DNA of 37,560 nucleotides from Hominisplanchenecus faecis (GTDB taxonomy: Bacteria > Bacillota > Clostridia > Lachnospirales > Lachnospiraceae). This document shows, piece by piece, positions 25,613 to 33,903 of this stretch. Both the position numbers and the translations under genes were made by a program. The stretch is from assembly GCF_020687205.1 (NCBI RefSeq), contig NZ_JAJEQE010000030.1:1-37560 (forward strand), written 5' to 3'. Position 1 is the first letter of the stretch. Each line of letters starts with the position of its first letter. The notes under the pieces are model-generated. The model saw only the letters and a list, made by a program, of their open reading frames with translations, searched no databases and had not been told where the DNA came from.

Positions 25613-25977
25613 AGTTTTTCCACCTCCAGCGTAAGATAGGTGTAAGGATAAATGGCAACGACCTTATAATCCGGATCATTGCCGCCGTTTACAGAAATAC
25701 CGTCATTTACAGATACCGTCATACCTTCCTGAAACCGATATGACGGTTTGCCATTCTTGCCCGCTACTTCCGCATATTTCCCGTCAATCCTCAAGTTTCG
25801 GATAAGTGGAAGCCTGCTGCCATACATTTCTGCCTGTACTTTTCCACCGGCTGTCCACATTTCCGCCCGAAAACAAGAAGGCGGAGCATATTCTGTATAT
25901 GTTCCACCCTCTGCATCTTTTTTCTGCACCACCTGGAAATGTTTGAATTCTCGAAGCCTATTCCTTTTCAGCCTCAT
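25609..25977 (-). CDS. Head-tail stopper / head closure protein
   Basis: 122 residues from the ATG at 25977 (AGGGGGTG 8 nt upstream; a GTG at 25986 is in frame but less likely). Beta-rich; the pattern GKVQAEMYGSRLPLIRNLRID and DYKVVAIYPYTYLTLEVEKL fits the small closure proteins that plug the portal channel. It overlaps the connector gene by 20 bp. Confidence 0.75.
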   Translation of the reverse strand: MRLKRNRLREFKHFQVVQKKDAEGGTYTEYAPPSCFRAEMWTAGGKVQAEMYGSRLPLIRNLRIDGKYAEVAGKNGKPSYRFQEGMTVSVNDGISVNGGNDPDYKVVAIYPYTYLTLEVEKL

Positions 25978-26272
25978 AGGCCACACCCCCTACACGTGCC
26001 AGCCGATACCGGTTCAGCACATCATAGATTCGCTTTGGTGCATTATCGAAGTTGTAAGATTCCCCTGCACCGGTTCTTGAAGATTCCCCCTCTGTTCCCA
26101 TGCGGTTGATAGCGATCACGGCAAGATCACGCACCGTTTTCTTAAGTTCCGGGATCATCTTCTTTCGTCCGGTATACGCCAGCACCCAGTCTGTTGCATC
26201 TTCCAGGACAACTTCCACCAGCTCTTCATCTCTTTCGCCAGTCAGAATTTTGATTCTCTCAAAATCAGTCAC
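25958..26272 (-). CDS. Head-tail connector (adaptor) protein
   Basis: 104 residues beginning with GTG at 26272, adjacent to the previous stop. The helical signature IKILTGERDEELVEVVLEDATDWVLAYTGR...LKKTVRDLAVIAINRMGTEGESSRT...GESYNF is the phage gp6-like/YqbG connector family, which binds under the portal ring. Confidence 0.9.
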   Translation of the reverse strand: MTDFERIKILTGERDEELVEVVLEDATDWVLAYTGRKKMIPELKKTVRDLAVIAINRMGTEGESSRTGAGESYNFDNAPKRIYDVLNRYRLARVGGVAYEAEKE

Positions 26273-26518
26273 TTAAACCGCTTCCTTCAGAGCCGTCAAG
26301 AGCTCTTCTTTCGTAAGGCTTGAATAACCTTCCAAGCCTTTCTCTTTCGCCAGTACTTTCAACTGGTTTACCGTCATTGTATCCAGATTCACACCAAAAA
26401 CAGACACTTTTGACCCATCCGCAGAAGGTTCCATTTCCCGAAACCCGTCTGCTTTTAATTTTGCGATCATTGCCTCTGTATTGGCAATCCGCTCAACATT
26501 TTCTCTAATCAGTCTCAT
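26273..26518 (-). CDS. Small head protein with Rho-N/SAP-like C-terminus
   Basis: 81 residues. The C-terminal half (DTMTVNQLKVLAKEKGLEGYSSLTKEELLTALKEAV) is a helix-extended-helix motif of the Rho N-terminal/SAP/HeH type. Such short proteins are common between capsid and connector genes in Firmicutes phages. Its role in the particle is not known. Confidence 0.8.
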   Translation of the reverse strand: MRLIRENVERIANTEAMIAKLKADGFREMEPSADGSKVSVFGVNLDTMTVNQLKVLAKEKGLEGYSSLTKEELLTALKEAV

Positions 26519-26531
26519 CTGTCATACCCTC

Positions 26532-27464
26532 CTAGGCGTTTGCATCTTTGATGTTCACAAACACGCTGTCCAGTTTGTTGTCCAGAATCCACAGGTCATG
26601 ATAACGGCGATAATCCATTGCCCATGCATTTGCATTCTGATTTGTCAACGGGTCAAAGATACGCATAATATCCTGTTTTGTAATTGCAATTGGTGTTGTT
26701 CTTGGAATTACCAGGAAATTGATATCTTTCGCCTTTGATCCTTTTGTATATCCGCCTGCTTCCTGACCTCCGGTTTTTCCATCGTATACAGTAATGGCAG
26801 TGTACATTCTGTTTGTAGGTGTTGAAATAATCGGAACGTTATCGATTCCTGGAACCGTGGTATTGATGCCGCCCTGCGAAAACGTAGTATCTCTGATTTT
26901 TCCTGCAAGTTCCAACTCCAGCTCCATCAGAAAGTCTGGTGTTGCATGAATTACAAGCGGACCGTTATAGCTTGAACGTACCGCTTTGATACCCTCTTTC
27001 ACTTTTCTAAGTGCAGAAGTACCAGTTCCTCCTGGTGTATAGTTATACTCGACCATACCGGCTTTATTGGCTGTGATCACTTCTGAGGCAATCTTAGAGA
27101 TACGGTAAGCATCAATCTCCGGGATAACCTGTGTTCTCTGAAATTCCGCCATAATTGCTGCCGCAGTCGGAATAAAATTGCTTTCATCCACATCCATCGG
27201 ATCAATCTGGAATTTGCGTCCACGGTCCTGCGTCATTTTTCTGGTTTCATACTCCAGAGTTACGCTTCCCTTCTGGTAGCCATTGTCACGGTCATAATCT
27301 CCCATGCCCTGAACCGACATTTTCGGAATCTTAACCTCTGCACCACCGTTATATTTTACCTGTCCGGCGTTTGCATCCATCCAGCCGGTCACTGCATCCT
27401 GTACAGCGATTTTGTCGAGTTGCTGCTGAAAAATCGTAGCTGCTGCTAATGTGTTAATTGCCAT
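26532..27464 (-). CDS. Major capsid protein
   Basis: 310 residues. The opening MAINTLAAATIFQQQLDK, the segment GGAEVKIPKMSVQGMGDYDR and RKFQIDPMDVDESN fit an HK97-fold major head protein of Firmicutes siphophages. It has no long N-terminal delta domain, in line with a separate scaffold gene just upstream. A ribosome binding site GGAAGATG precedes the start. Confidence 0.92.
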   Translation of the reverse strand: MAINTLAAATIFQQQLDKIAVQDAVTGWMDANAGQVKYNGGAEVKIPKMSVQGMGDYDRDNGYQKGSVTLEYETRKMTQDRGRKFQIDPMDVDESNFIPTAAAIMAEFQRTQVIPEIDAYRISKIASEVITANKAGMVEYNYTPGGTGTSALRKVKEGIKAVRSSYNGPLVIHATPDFLMELELELAGKIRDTTFSQGGINTTVPGIDNVPIISTPTNRMYTAITVYDGKTGGQEAGGYTKGSKAKDINFLVIPRTTPIAITKQDIMRIFDPLTNQNANAWAMDYRRYHDLWILDNKLDSVFVNIKDANA

Positions 27465-27487
27465 TTATATCATCTTCCTTTCTGTTC

Positions 27488-28123
27488 TCAGAACCCTCTT
27501 GCCATGGCTGCCTCGATCTGTTTTTCAAGACTGTTTTCACCTTCCGGTGCTTTCTTTGGCGGCGTTCCACCTTTCAGGCGTTCATTTACTGCTGCTTCTA
27601 CCGCTTCCTGAAATGCTTTTTCCACTGCACTGATAGAGTCATTACAAGTGTCTGCATCTGCATAATTCAATACTTCTGCCAGGCTTACCGGCAGTTTCTT
27701 TTCCGCCAGAGTATTCTTAGCTTCTGCCATCAGTTCTTTTCTTGTGATCACAGCCTCACGATCCGAAAGCTCTTTTTCTTTTTTCTGCTGCATGTACGCA
27801 GCTTTTTCCTCTTTGTTCATTTTTGCAAGCTTCTCTGCTTCAGAAAGTCTATCATCCGTAAGAGCCTGCCATTTCTGCTGTGCATTACTTACTGCCGTAT
27901 CAATCGCTTTCTGCACGCGGCGATCAAATTCTGCCTGATTTCCTTCTCCTTTCAGGAAATCATCGAAGCTCATTGGCCCTGTGCCTGCTCCCGGCTCTCC
28001 CTCGCCACCTGTTCCGGATCCACCGCCATTGCTTCCTTCGCCAGCCCCAGCACCGTCTCCTTCTGCGAAAATTTGCAATCTCATTGGCACTTTGCAGTTG
28101 CATACAAAAAATCTGTTTTTCAT
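27488..28123 (-). CDS. Capsid scaffolding protein (DUF4355)
   Basis: 211 residues from the ATG at 28123 (GGAAAGG 8 nt upstream). A short hydrophobic start (KVPMRLQIFAEG) leads to a Gly/Glu-rich linker (about residues 22-50), then a long charged coiled coil (FDRRVQKAIDTAVSNAQQKWQ...KMNKEEKAAYMQQKKEKELSDRE) and the C-terminal LEKQIEAAMARGF. Both composition and position (before the capsid gene) match DUF4355 scaffolds. The frame extends upstream to 28159 but that start lacks a ribosome binding site. A 10-codon ORF (ATG near 28182) precedes it and could be a leader peptide. Confidence 0.88.
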   Translation of the reverse strand: MKNRFFVCNCKVPMRLQIFAEGDGAGAGEGSNGGGSGTGGEGEPGAGTGPMSFDDFLKGEGNQAEFDRRVQKAIDTAVSNAQQKWQALTDDRLSEAEKLAKMNKEEKAAYMQQKKEKELSDREAVITRKELMAEAKNTLAEKKLPVSLAEVLNYADADTCNDSISAVEKAFQEAVEAAVNERLKGGTPPKKAPEGENSLEKQIEAAMARGF

Positions 28124-28220
28124 CTTTCTATCCTTTCCGCCCAGCCTATCCGTTCTCACGTCCGGGCCATTCGTGTTCTATAGATCATCCTGCTTCTTTT
28201 ATGTCTGGCAGAAAAAGACA

Positions 28221-28248
28221 TAAAAATAAGGCACATAGCCCTGTGCCT
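28221..28248 (-). terminator. Terminator after the small-gene cassette
   Basis: AGGCACA and TGTGCCT form a stem with a GGGCTA loop, followed on the minus strand by TATTTTTA. A second hairpin (ATGTCT/AGACAT, 28201-28221) follows at once. Together they separate the cassette from the scaffold gene. Confidence 0.75.
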
Positions 28249-28266
28249 CAAAGGGAGATATCTGGA

Positions 28267-28482
28267 TCACCGCCTTTCTACGGATAACCGTCTGCCGTTG
28301 AACTGTACCGTGTCGCCGATCTGTGCCACTTCATCTCCAATCTTCACCCCCTTCAACTCTGCGTGTCCGTCAATGTCCCAGTATAAGAATTTGATTGTCT
28401 TGTAATTGATCCGGCTCGCCAGCCAGTTCGGTGCAAGCCTGTCTGCGTCTTTTGTGACGGTGTAATGCTGCTCACTCTTCAT
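28267..28482 (-). CDS. Small phage protein of unknown function, 71 residues
   Basis: Starts at the ATG 28482, overlapping the preceding stop by 11 nt. The frame is open to 28572 but the overlap start fits better. The sequence (TKDADRLAPNWLASRINYKTIKFLY, then GVKIGDEVAQIGDTVQFNGRRLSVERR) has a C-terminal beta-rich half. I do not recognise a family. It is the last gene of the cassette before the terminator. Confidence 0.7.
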   Translation of the reverse strand: MKSEQHYTVTKDADRLAPNWLASRINYKTIKFLYWDIDGHAELKGVKIGDEVAQIGDTVQFNGRRLSVERR

Positions 28483-28792
28483 AGATAATATCCAGACCGT
28501 AGGCAGTTGCCGCTTCGTGCTCAATGCGACAACCTCTTGCCTCTTCCCAGCCTTTGCAGAAATAAGCAGCATGACAAAGGCTCATGTTTTCCAGTGATTT
28601 CGCAAGAAAACATAATGGAATCTGTACAACCCCACGTTCTTTCATAGATTTTCTACTATACCATTCATCCGTGAAAAGAGTATTTACAATTTCATATCCT
28701 TTTTCCTCTAAAACTGCAATTGCCTTTTCTCTGGTTGCCTTAATTTCTTCCTTGCTCTTTCCAGCCATTGGCTGTGATAACATTGCTTTCAT
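28472..28792 (-). CDS. DUF4406-type nucleoside deoxyribosyltransferase-like protein
   Basis: 106 residues from the ATG at 28792 (GAGGAGG upstream). MLSQPMAGKSKEEIKATREKA and the LAKSLENMSLCHAAYFCKGWEEARGCRIEHEAATAYG segment are typical of DUF4406, which has a nucleoside 2-deoxyribosyltransferase-like fold. The role in phages is unclear; nucleotide metabolism or signalling is an inference. It is usually found in early or accessory regions, so a place within the head module is unusual. Confidence 0.85.
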   Translation of the reverse strand: MKAMLSQPMAGKSKEEIKATREKAIAVLEEKGYEIVNTLFTDEWYSRKSMKERGVVQIPLCFLAKSLENMSLCHAAYFCKGWEEARGCRIEHEAATAYGLDIIYEE

Positions 28793-28796
28793 TCGC

Positions 28797-29081
28797 TTAT
28801 TCCTCCTCATGACATTTATTGTGCACTTTCTTGTACACATCTTCGTAAAGTTCCTGCTTATCACCGTTGTATGTATACTCTGCATAGATACCATCACCGC
28901 TCACCGTAGTAGATACAAGACACTTGTAATTCTGTAAAGTCTTGCAGCTCCATACTACGAATACGTTAGATAAGTCAATTGGTGGCATTAACGGTGTATC
29001 AGCAAAACCATTCTCGTTGTACCAATCAACCAGTTTCTTTTTACAAACGCTTTCAAAATGTGCCATCCCTGTGATGATCAT
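28797..29081 (-). CDS. DUF6275 family protein
   Basis: 94 residues from the ATG at 29081 (GAGGAT upstream). The core NVFVVWSCKTLQNYKCLVSTTVSGDGIYAEYTYNGDKQELYEDVYKK is the DUF6275 signature. Function is unknown; it occurs widely in Firmicutes prophages, mostly outside structural modules. It starts 4 bp after the stop of the 36-residue gene. Confidence 0.85.
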   Translation of the reverse strand: MIITGMAHFESVCKKKLVDWYNENGFADTPLMPPIDLSNVFVVWSCKTLQNYKCLVSTTVSGDGIYAEYTYNGDKQELYEDVYKKVHNKCHEEE

Positions 29082-29085
29082 GTTC

Positions 29086-29196
29086 TTATCCTCGCTTTCC
29101 ACATTTAATGCATTTCCGTTCATAAGTGCCAGATTTATGATTATACCGTTTTCTGTACTTATGTTTACAAAAGTACTGCATTATTTTTTGAAACAT
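29086..29196 (-). CDS. 36-residue Cys/His microprotein
   Basis: A short ORF with an exceptionally strong ribosome binding site (AAGGAGGTGAT, 6 nt before the ATG), which is the main evidence that it is real. The peptide has YFCKHKY near residue 8 and CIKCGKRG at the C-terminus: one Cys-x-His and one CxxC that could hold a zinc ion, with many Lys/Arg. It is the first gene of the four-gene cassette, 4 bp before DUF6275. No family recognised; a nucleic-acid-binding role is only an inference. Confidence 0.7.
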   Translation of the reverse strand: MFQKIMQYFCKHKYRKRYNHKSGTYERKCIKCGKRG

Positions 29197-29225
29197 CTTG
29201 AAATCACCTCCTTAAAAATGGGTAC

Positions 29226-29256
29226 AAAAATACCACCGGCCTTTCGGCTGATGGTA
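29226..29256 (-). terminator. Terminator/attenuator upstream of the small-gene cassette
   Basis: ATACCA...GCC-GAAA-GGC...TGGTAT stem followed by TTTTTG on the minus strand, 15 nt before the strong ribosome binding site of the microprotein gene. With the terminator at 28221-28248 it brackets the cassette. The 29257-29312 stretch is AT-rich and has no clear promoter. Confidence 0.75.
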
Positions 29257-29312
29257 TCAAATTACATTTGTTGCAGTATCCACAATTTTCGTTCCTTTTT
29301 CGAATACTATTT

Positions 29313-29513
29313 TTATTTAATAAATTCCACTGTTTTTCCAACAAAATCCCCTTGTGCTTCTATTGCGATATGTCGAGGCAGGTCATACACAGGAACAATA
29401 TTGTAAATCTTTCCTGCTATCCTGTACTTGGTATAGTTATTCATCGGCAAATCATCACTTAATTCAAGGGCTGCATATTTTCCGATGTTCATTTGATTTA
29501 TAATCTTCCTCAT
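29313..29513 (-). CDS. Small phage protein, 66 residues
   Basis: Overlaps the 3' end of the MuF gene by 50 nt; an internal ATG (29492) would give 59 residues and shorter overlap. The sequence MNIGKYAALELSDDLPMNNYTKYRIAGKIYNIVPVYDLPRHIAIEAQGDFVGKTVEFIK is compact, beta-rich, about a single small domain, and resembles short proteins seen after minor head genes. Family and role unknown. Confidence 0.65.
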   Translation of the reverse strand: MRKIINQMNIGKYAALELSDDLPMNNYTKYRIAGKIYNIVPVYDLPRHIAIEAQGDFVGKTVEFIK

Positions 29514-30615
29514 TTACATCTGCCTTTCTTGTCATCTCTATTATATCAGAACCAGCCTCTTTTGCAACCGTTTTGCCATCGCTCTTAACATATTTCGCAT
29601 ACCATTCTCTATAGTTCATAGACGCTGGTACAAGATAGGTCTTCCCGGTTACCGGATCTCTTGCCCTTCTCTTCATTCCCTCCAACATCTTTTCGCCTAT
29701 GATAGCGATTGTTGTCGATCTGCACCATGGGTGCATGGGCGGGCAATTCTTTCCAGGCTGCTGATCTTTCACAAGGAATACTTTTCCGTCCAGTTCCTGG
29801 CAGATCTCCGATGTTCGAAGATCCAGTGTCGCAAGATACTGGTACTTATCAATTCCACATTCCTTGTAGGATTCCATTTCGAGCTGGTTGGACAGATAAC
29901 AGCTTTCTGTTCTGATCAGCCTTCTTGCCTTACTGGATCCACCGGCAAATTTTTTCGTCAGCATTTCTGCTGTCTCTCTTTCTGTTCTGCCTGTGATCAG
30001 GTTCACGAGCAGGGCTTCTTTCACTTCCTGGGCAACTGCCCTGGTATTTCTCCAGACTCTCTCGGAGTAATTCATGCCAGACCACTTACTTTTCAATACC
30101 TTGTCAACTTGCTTTTGGTCGATATGGGAAAATGAAAATCCGAACCCGGTTCGTTGCTGAACGTCGAAGATTGACTGATTATATGCCTTTTCTGCCAGCT
30201 GGATATAATGAGCCGTTGTAATCGCCTGCTCCTGTTTATAGACCTGCTGCATGACAAGATCTATCTGCGTTTGCAGCTCTTGTAACCTCTGTATGCGTGC
30301 CTGGTATGCCGGAGCTTCCAATTCTGCAAGCAGATCTGCAATCTCTTGCTTTTGGCTGCTACTCTGCAACCTCTGACGCAGTTCTTCGATAGAAGTGCGA
30401 TCCCTCAATGTATTCAAAAGCTGTAATGCTTCTTTTTCCGTCAGATGGTGTTTCTCCACATACTTCTTGAAGATATCCTGTATTTCCCTGCTCAGGTACA
30501 AGGATGCTTTGGCATAGACTTTGGCTACCTGGTCAGCCGTTTCTTCTGCACTCTGCATATGTTCCCACATCCGCTGTGCTGTCCTTGCCTGCCAGTACTT
30601 CTCATTCTTTGTCAT
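29464..30615 (-). CDS. Phage minor head protein (SPP1 gp7 / MuF family)
   Basis: 383 residues. The C-terminal MuF core is seen as ARRLIRTESCYLSNQLEMESYKECGI, ATLDLRTSEICQELDGKVF and NCPPMHPWCRSTTI. The N-terminal half is helical. This protein binds the portal and is packaged in the head in small copy number. Its start overlaps the portal stop by 14 nt. The C-terminus has no fused toxin domain; it ends in a short Lys/Glu-rich tail. Confidence 0.95.
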   Translation of the reverse strand: MTKNEKYWQARTAQRMWEHMQSAEETADQVAKVYAKASLYLSREIQDIFKKYVEKHHLTEKEALQLLNTLRDRTSIEELRQRLQSSSQKQEIADLLAELEAPAYQARIQRLQELQTQIDLVMQQVYKQEQAITTAHYIQLAEKAYNQSIFDVQQRTGFGFSFSHIDQKQVDKVLKSKWSGMNYSERVWRNTRAVAQEVKEALLVNLITGRTERETAEMLTKKFAGGSSKARRLIRTESCYLSNQLEMESYKECGIDKYQYLATLDLRTSEICQELDGKVFLVKDQQPGKNCPPMHPWCRSTTIAIIGEKMLEGMKRRARDPVTGKTYLVPASMNYREWYAKYVKSDGKTVAKEAGSDIIEMTRKADVNEEDYKSNEHRKICSP

Positions 30616-32026
30616 TTCCGTTTTCTACATCCTTTTGACCATCCGTATCATCTTCGGGAGAAAATGGCGTATTGGGCTGATTTCCGAACATTTCCTGCTG
30701 CCGTTTGACCGCTTCCTGTTCTTCCTCTTCGACTGCTTCCAGTTCACTTTCTACATCATCCACGAATGGCACCTGTGAAAGCAGTGTTTTGCGGCTGACT
30801 TTTCCCCACAGGTTAGAAACAATCTGTGAGATTTCCAGCAGATTTTTCGGCATCGCACGCGTGAATACCGGTACAATTCCAGCTGTATCAATGTGGATCC
30901 CTGAACGTGTATTCAGGAAGTTTGTGAAAATCCTCAGCCTCTTTCTCAGTCCCTTCTTGTAATACCGGGTTTTGATTTTTGTGATATTTTCCATACCAAG
31001 CAGTTTGAATTCCATCGCCACACCACTTACATTGCCGCCAAAGCTTTCGTCTGTCATGCACGGAATGTGGGAAAATTTGTGGATATCCTGCTCGATTGCC
31101 CTTTTCAGGATTTCTACGCCATTTTCATCGAACGTGCGTGTGAGATATTCTGCTCTCGCATCCGAAGGAAGTTCCAGAAGCTTTTCCTTTCGCAAGTGCT
31201 GCATGGCTTTCTCTCCAATACTCTGGTCTCCGTCCTGGTCCATTTCCTCATCGGAAAGTAACGTGCCGTACAATGCAAGGATTGCGTCCACGAACTGCTC
31301 CTTGTCGGTCACACGGTCGCTCATCAGCACATTGTAAGCATCAATCAGCGGGATCTGTAACTCATAGTCACCCAACGCCAGCTTATTGTTCTGGTATTCA
31401 ATCAGCGGCACTTCTCCCTTGAAATGTGCCTCTGGCTGCTCGATCAGTGCCTGTGCTCCTTCAATATCCTGAATGTCCAGCACGTATTTGTAATTCTGTG
31501 TCAGTACCGTTGCAATGTAAGTAATGTTCGTTTGGTCTGTGGAGTCAATTCTGGCATAATAATAGACACCAAAAAGCTCATTCTGCTCTATGGTGTCATC
31601 GTATACCATGAATGTATTTTCAGGCGGCAGATTCTTGATTGTCAGTTCTGTTTCGCCCTGCTTGGTGTATATATACTCGTATGCCCTGCCATATACAGAC
31701 AGGTCAAGGCCGTTGTCACCGTCCACTTCATCCGCCCCGGCGTGTTCCAGGGCATCTGTAAGTGCTGCGATATCATCCGGGCTTTTGTAACTGACCGGAT
31801 TGCCGATGAAATAACTGCTGGCTGTATCTGCGATATCTTTTGCATGATTGCATACCAGCCTGTTTTCCCGGTCTTCGTCCAGAATCTTATGTCTGCCTTC
31901 GTAATAATTTTTCAGACCTTTCAGACGTTCATAACTTCTTCTATGTTTCATGATCAGATGCCTGATTGCCTGCTTGTCCGGATTTGTTTCATCCCACTTA
32001 TCCGCAGGTATTGTAAAAACATGCAT
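30602..32026 (-). CDS. Phage portal protein (SPP1 gp6-like)
   Basis: 474 residues. Features of the family: LKGLKNYYEGRHKI, ANDIADTASSYFIGNPVSY-like DIADTASSYFIGNPV, LPPENTFMVYDD, VTDKEQFVDAILALYGTL, and GVAMEFKLLGMENITKIK. The C-terminal tail is strongly acidic and gln-rich. It forms the ring through which DNA enters the head, fed by the terminase encoded upstream. Confidence 0.95.
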   Translation of the reverse strand: MHVFTIPADKWDETNPDKQAIRHLIMKHRRSYERLKGLKNYYEGRHKILDEDRENRLVCNHAKDIADTASSYFIGNPVSYKSPDDIAALTDALEHAGADEVDGDNGLDLSVYGRAYEYIYTKQGETELTIKNLPPENTFMVYDDTIEQNELFGVYYYARIDSTDQTNITYIATVLTQNYKYVLDIQDIEGAQALIEQPEAHFKGEVPLIEYQNNKLALGDYELQIPLIDAYNVLMSDRVTDKEQFVDAILALYGTLLSDEEMDQDGDQSIGEKAMQHLRKEKLLELPSDARAEYLTRTFDENGVEILKRAIEQDIHKFSHIPCMTDESFGGNVSGVAMEFKLLGMENITKIKTRYYKKGLRKRLRIFTNFLNTRSGIHIDTAGIVPVFTRAMPKNLLEISQIVSNLWGKVSRKTLLSQVPFVDDVESELEAVEEEEQEAVKRQQEMFGNQPNTPFSPEDDTDGQKDVENGNDKE

Positions 32027-32045
32027 ATTTTCTCACCGTCCTCTC

Positions 32046-33344
32046 TTAATGGAATCCCGCTTTTCGCTTACTCCGGATAATTGCTGTTTGATTATTCAAA
32101 ATTGTGTATACAAAATAGCGTAATGCATCCATTGCGTGATCATGTTCTTTTACCGGTCTGTCTTCTCCATGTGCTGCTGCCGCTTCATCCCAGATATACG
32201 AGCCAAATTCCTGAATGGTATTTACACAGGAATCTGCAAATATGATTGCTTCCTGGTTCAGCTTCGTTCCTACAACACGAATGCCATCTTCTACGTTGTT
32301 CTTCGCTTTGACCACTTTGTATCCTCGTTTTCTCAACTCTGCAATGAATGATGCTGCAGATGGATCCACGATAATTCCCTTGATTTTCGTTTCTTCCAAC
32401 CAGCTTTCCAAATCGTCTGCATACTCACTGTCTGTTTTCTGCTTCCCCTCTGTTCTGCCGGAATAATAATATTCCCGGATGCAGTACCAGACACCGTCTG
32501 TACCCTTGTTCCACAACAGAAATACCGTTGCATTCTGCGTACCGTAGTCGCACGATACATAGCGGCCTGACGGCAGCAGGCGGTCACAGAACGATAGAAT
32601 GTTTTTGATATGTTTCGTCTTGTCGAACATATCATAGATGATACCCTCAGCCATGCACCACAATCCAAGAATATACCGCTGATAGAATACGCCGGAATAC
32701 ATTCCCCGGTATCTGATTTTCACTTTTTCTGACAAGCTTAAGTTATCATCCATCGTGAAATGCAGATAGATCAGGTTTTTCTTTTCTTTCTGGTCAATCC
32801 AGTTTCGCTTGAACCAGTGATACGGGCCATCCGGATTACAGTTGAACCAGAATTTTGAACCATCCACAGAACATCGTCCGGTCGCCTGGTTGACGAAGGA
32901 CTCCGGCATCAGTGCAACCTCGTCAAAAAACACACCGGCCAGGGTAATTCCCTGGATAAGATCCTGTGATCGTTCGTCTTTTCCACCGAATATGTAGAAA
33001 TAGTTCTCGACGTCACCTTTCGAGATGACAACAAGATTATCTGCTCGGTGATCCGAAACACGATAACCTCTTGATTTCAACATTAATTTCAACCAGAACA
33101 AAACGTTTCGTCTGAAAGAACCGATTGTCTTACCGCACATGGCGAAGTTCTGCCCCTGAAAGCTGCTCATTGCCCACAGGACAAACGAAAGTGACATACT
33201 GACTGTTTTTCCCGAACGGATCGCTCCGTCCGCTATAATTCCGTCACAGTCCTTTACGGGCGATTCCTCTGTCCACCAGTTAAGAACCTGCCGCTGTTTC
33301 CTGGAAAACGGCTGGAAATGGAAATACTGCTTAGTTTTCTTCAT
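32046..33344 (-). CDS. Terminase large subunit (PBSX/SPP1 type)
   Basis: 432 residues. The ATPase domain has Walker A GAIRSGKT (40-47) and Walker B GVFFDEVAL (D141, E142). The nuclease domain has acidic residues D266 (SCDYGTQ), D327 (IIVDPSA) and D406 (HDHAMDALRY). It pumps and cuts phage DNA. Its start overlaps the small-subunit stop by 14 bp. Confidence 0.97.
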   Translation of the reverse strand: MKKTKQYFHFQPFSRKQRQVLNWWTEESPVKDCDGIIADGAIRSGKTVSMSLSFVLWAMSSFQGQNFAMCGKTIGSFRRNVLFWLKLMLKSRGYRVSDHRADNLVVISKGDVENYFYIFGGKDERSQDLIQGITLAGVFFDEVALMPESFVNQATGRCSVDGSKFWFNCNPDGPYHWFKRNWIDQKEKKNLIYLHFTMDDNLSLSEKVKIRYRGMYSGVFYQRYILGLWCMAEGIIYDMFDKTKHIKNILSFCDRLLPSGRYVSCDYGTQNATVFLLWNKGTDGVWYCIREYYYSGRTEGKQKTDSEYADDLESWLEETKIKGIIVDPSAASFIAELRKRGYKVVKAKNNVEDGIRVVGTKLNQEAIIFADSCVNTIQEFGSYIWDEAAAAHGEDRPVKEHDHAMDALRYFVYTILNNQTAIIRSKRKAGFH

Positions 33345-33885
33345 CTGCCCAGTCCTCTGCGGCTGTTCCTTTCAGTGCCTCTAAGAATCCATCATCAGCG
33401 GCTTCTGTTTCGTCATCTGTCTGGGCTTTCGCCTTGATCAGATCCGTCTGAGCTTTCAGCTGCTCGATTCTCGCTTTCTGCTCTGCTTCATCCAGTTCTG
33501 TCCTCTGCCGTTCGTTCCAGCCCTTGAAATTGTTTCTCAGGCTGAACTGTGCACCATTTGCACCATCACGATCAAAAAGACGTTGCTCCGTGTATGCTTC
33601 CACCATGCTCTTCGCACGCGTTATCGTGTCAACGAACTCTTTCTTAGCCTGGTAGTTAAGCAATGCCATCCTGCTCGTAAAACCCAGTGCAAGAGCCAAT
33701 CCTGTCACGGTAGGCGGCCTGCTGTTTATCGTTATCGGATGACCGAATTTGTCCATTACCGGTTCTCCGTTGCCATCTCTCAGTAATTCACCTTCACATT
33801 CTTTGAAATATGCGTCGATTTTTTCTTCAATTTCTTCCTTGCATTTATATTTTGGTGGCCGTCCGACCGCCTTTTTCGTAGCCAT
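33331..33885 (-). CDS. Terminase small subunit
   Basis: 184 residues. The N-terminus KKAVGRPPKYKCKEEIEEKIDAYFKECEG and PPTVTGLALALGFTSRMALLNYQAKKEF form the helix-turn-helix DNA-recognition domain; the C-terminus is an acidic coiled coil. It selects the phage DNA to be packaged and recruits the large subunit. GGAGGTGGCATAATG precedes the gene. Confidence 0.93.
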   Translation of the reverse strand: MATKKAVGRPPKYKCKEEIEEKIDAYFKECEGELLRDGNGEPVMDKFGHPITINSRPPTVTGLALALGFTSRMALLNYQAKKEFVDTITRAKSMVEAYTEQRLFDRDGANGAQFSLRNNFKGWNERQRTELDEAEQKARIEQLKAQTDLIKAKAQTDDETEAADDGFLEALKGTAAEDWADEEN

Positions 33886-33903
33886 TATGCCACCTCCTTG
33901 TCA

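Noticed and set aside
27458-28183. A 241-codon open frame on the plus strand
   Set aside because: Antisense to the scaffold gene; low-complexity Phe/Cys-rich product caused by codon use of the real gene.
29120-29160. A TATAAT box inside the microprotein gene as promoter for DUF6275
   Set aside because: The best -35 (TTGTAA) is 19 bp away and the surrounding bases are coding; not convincing.
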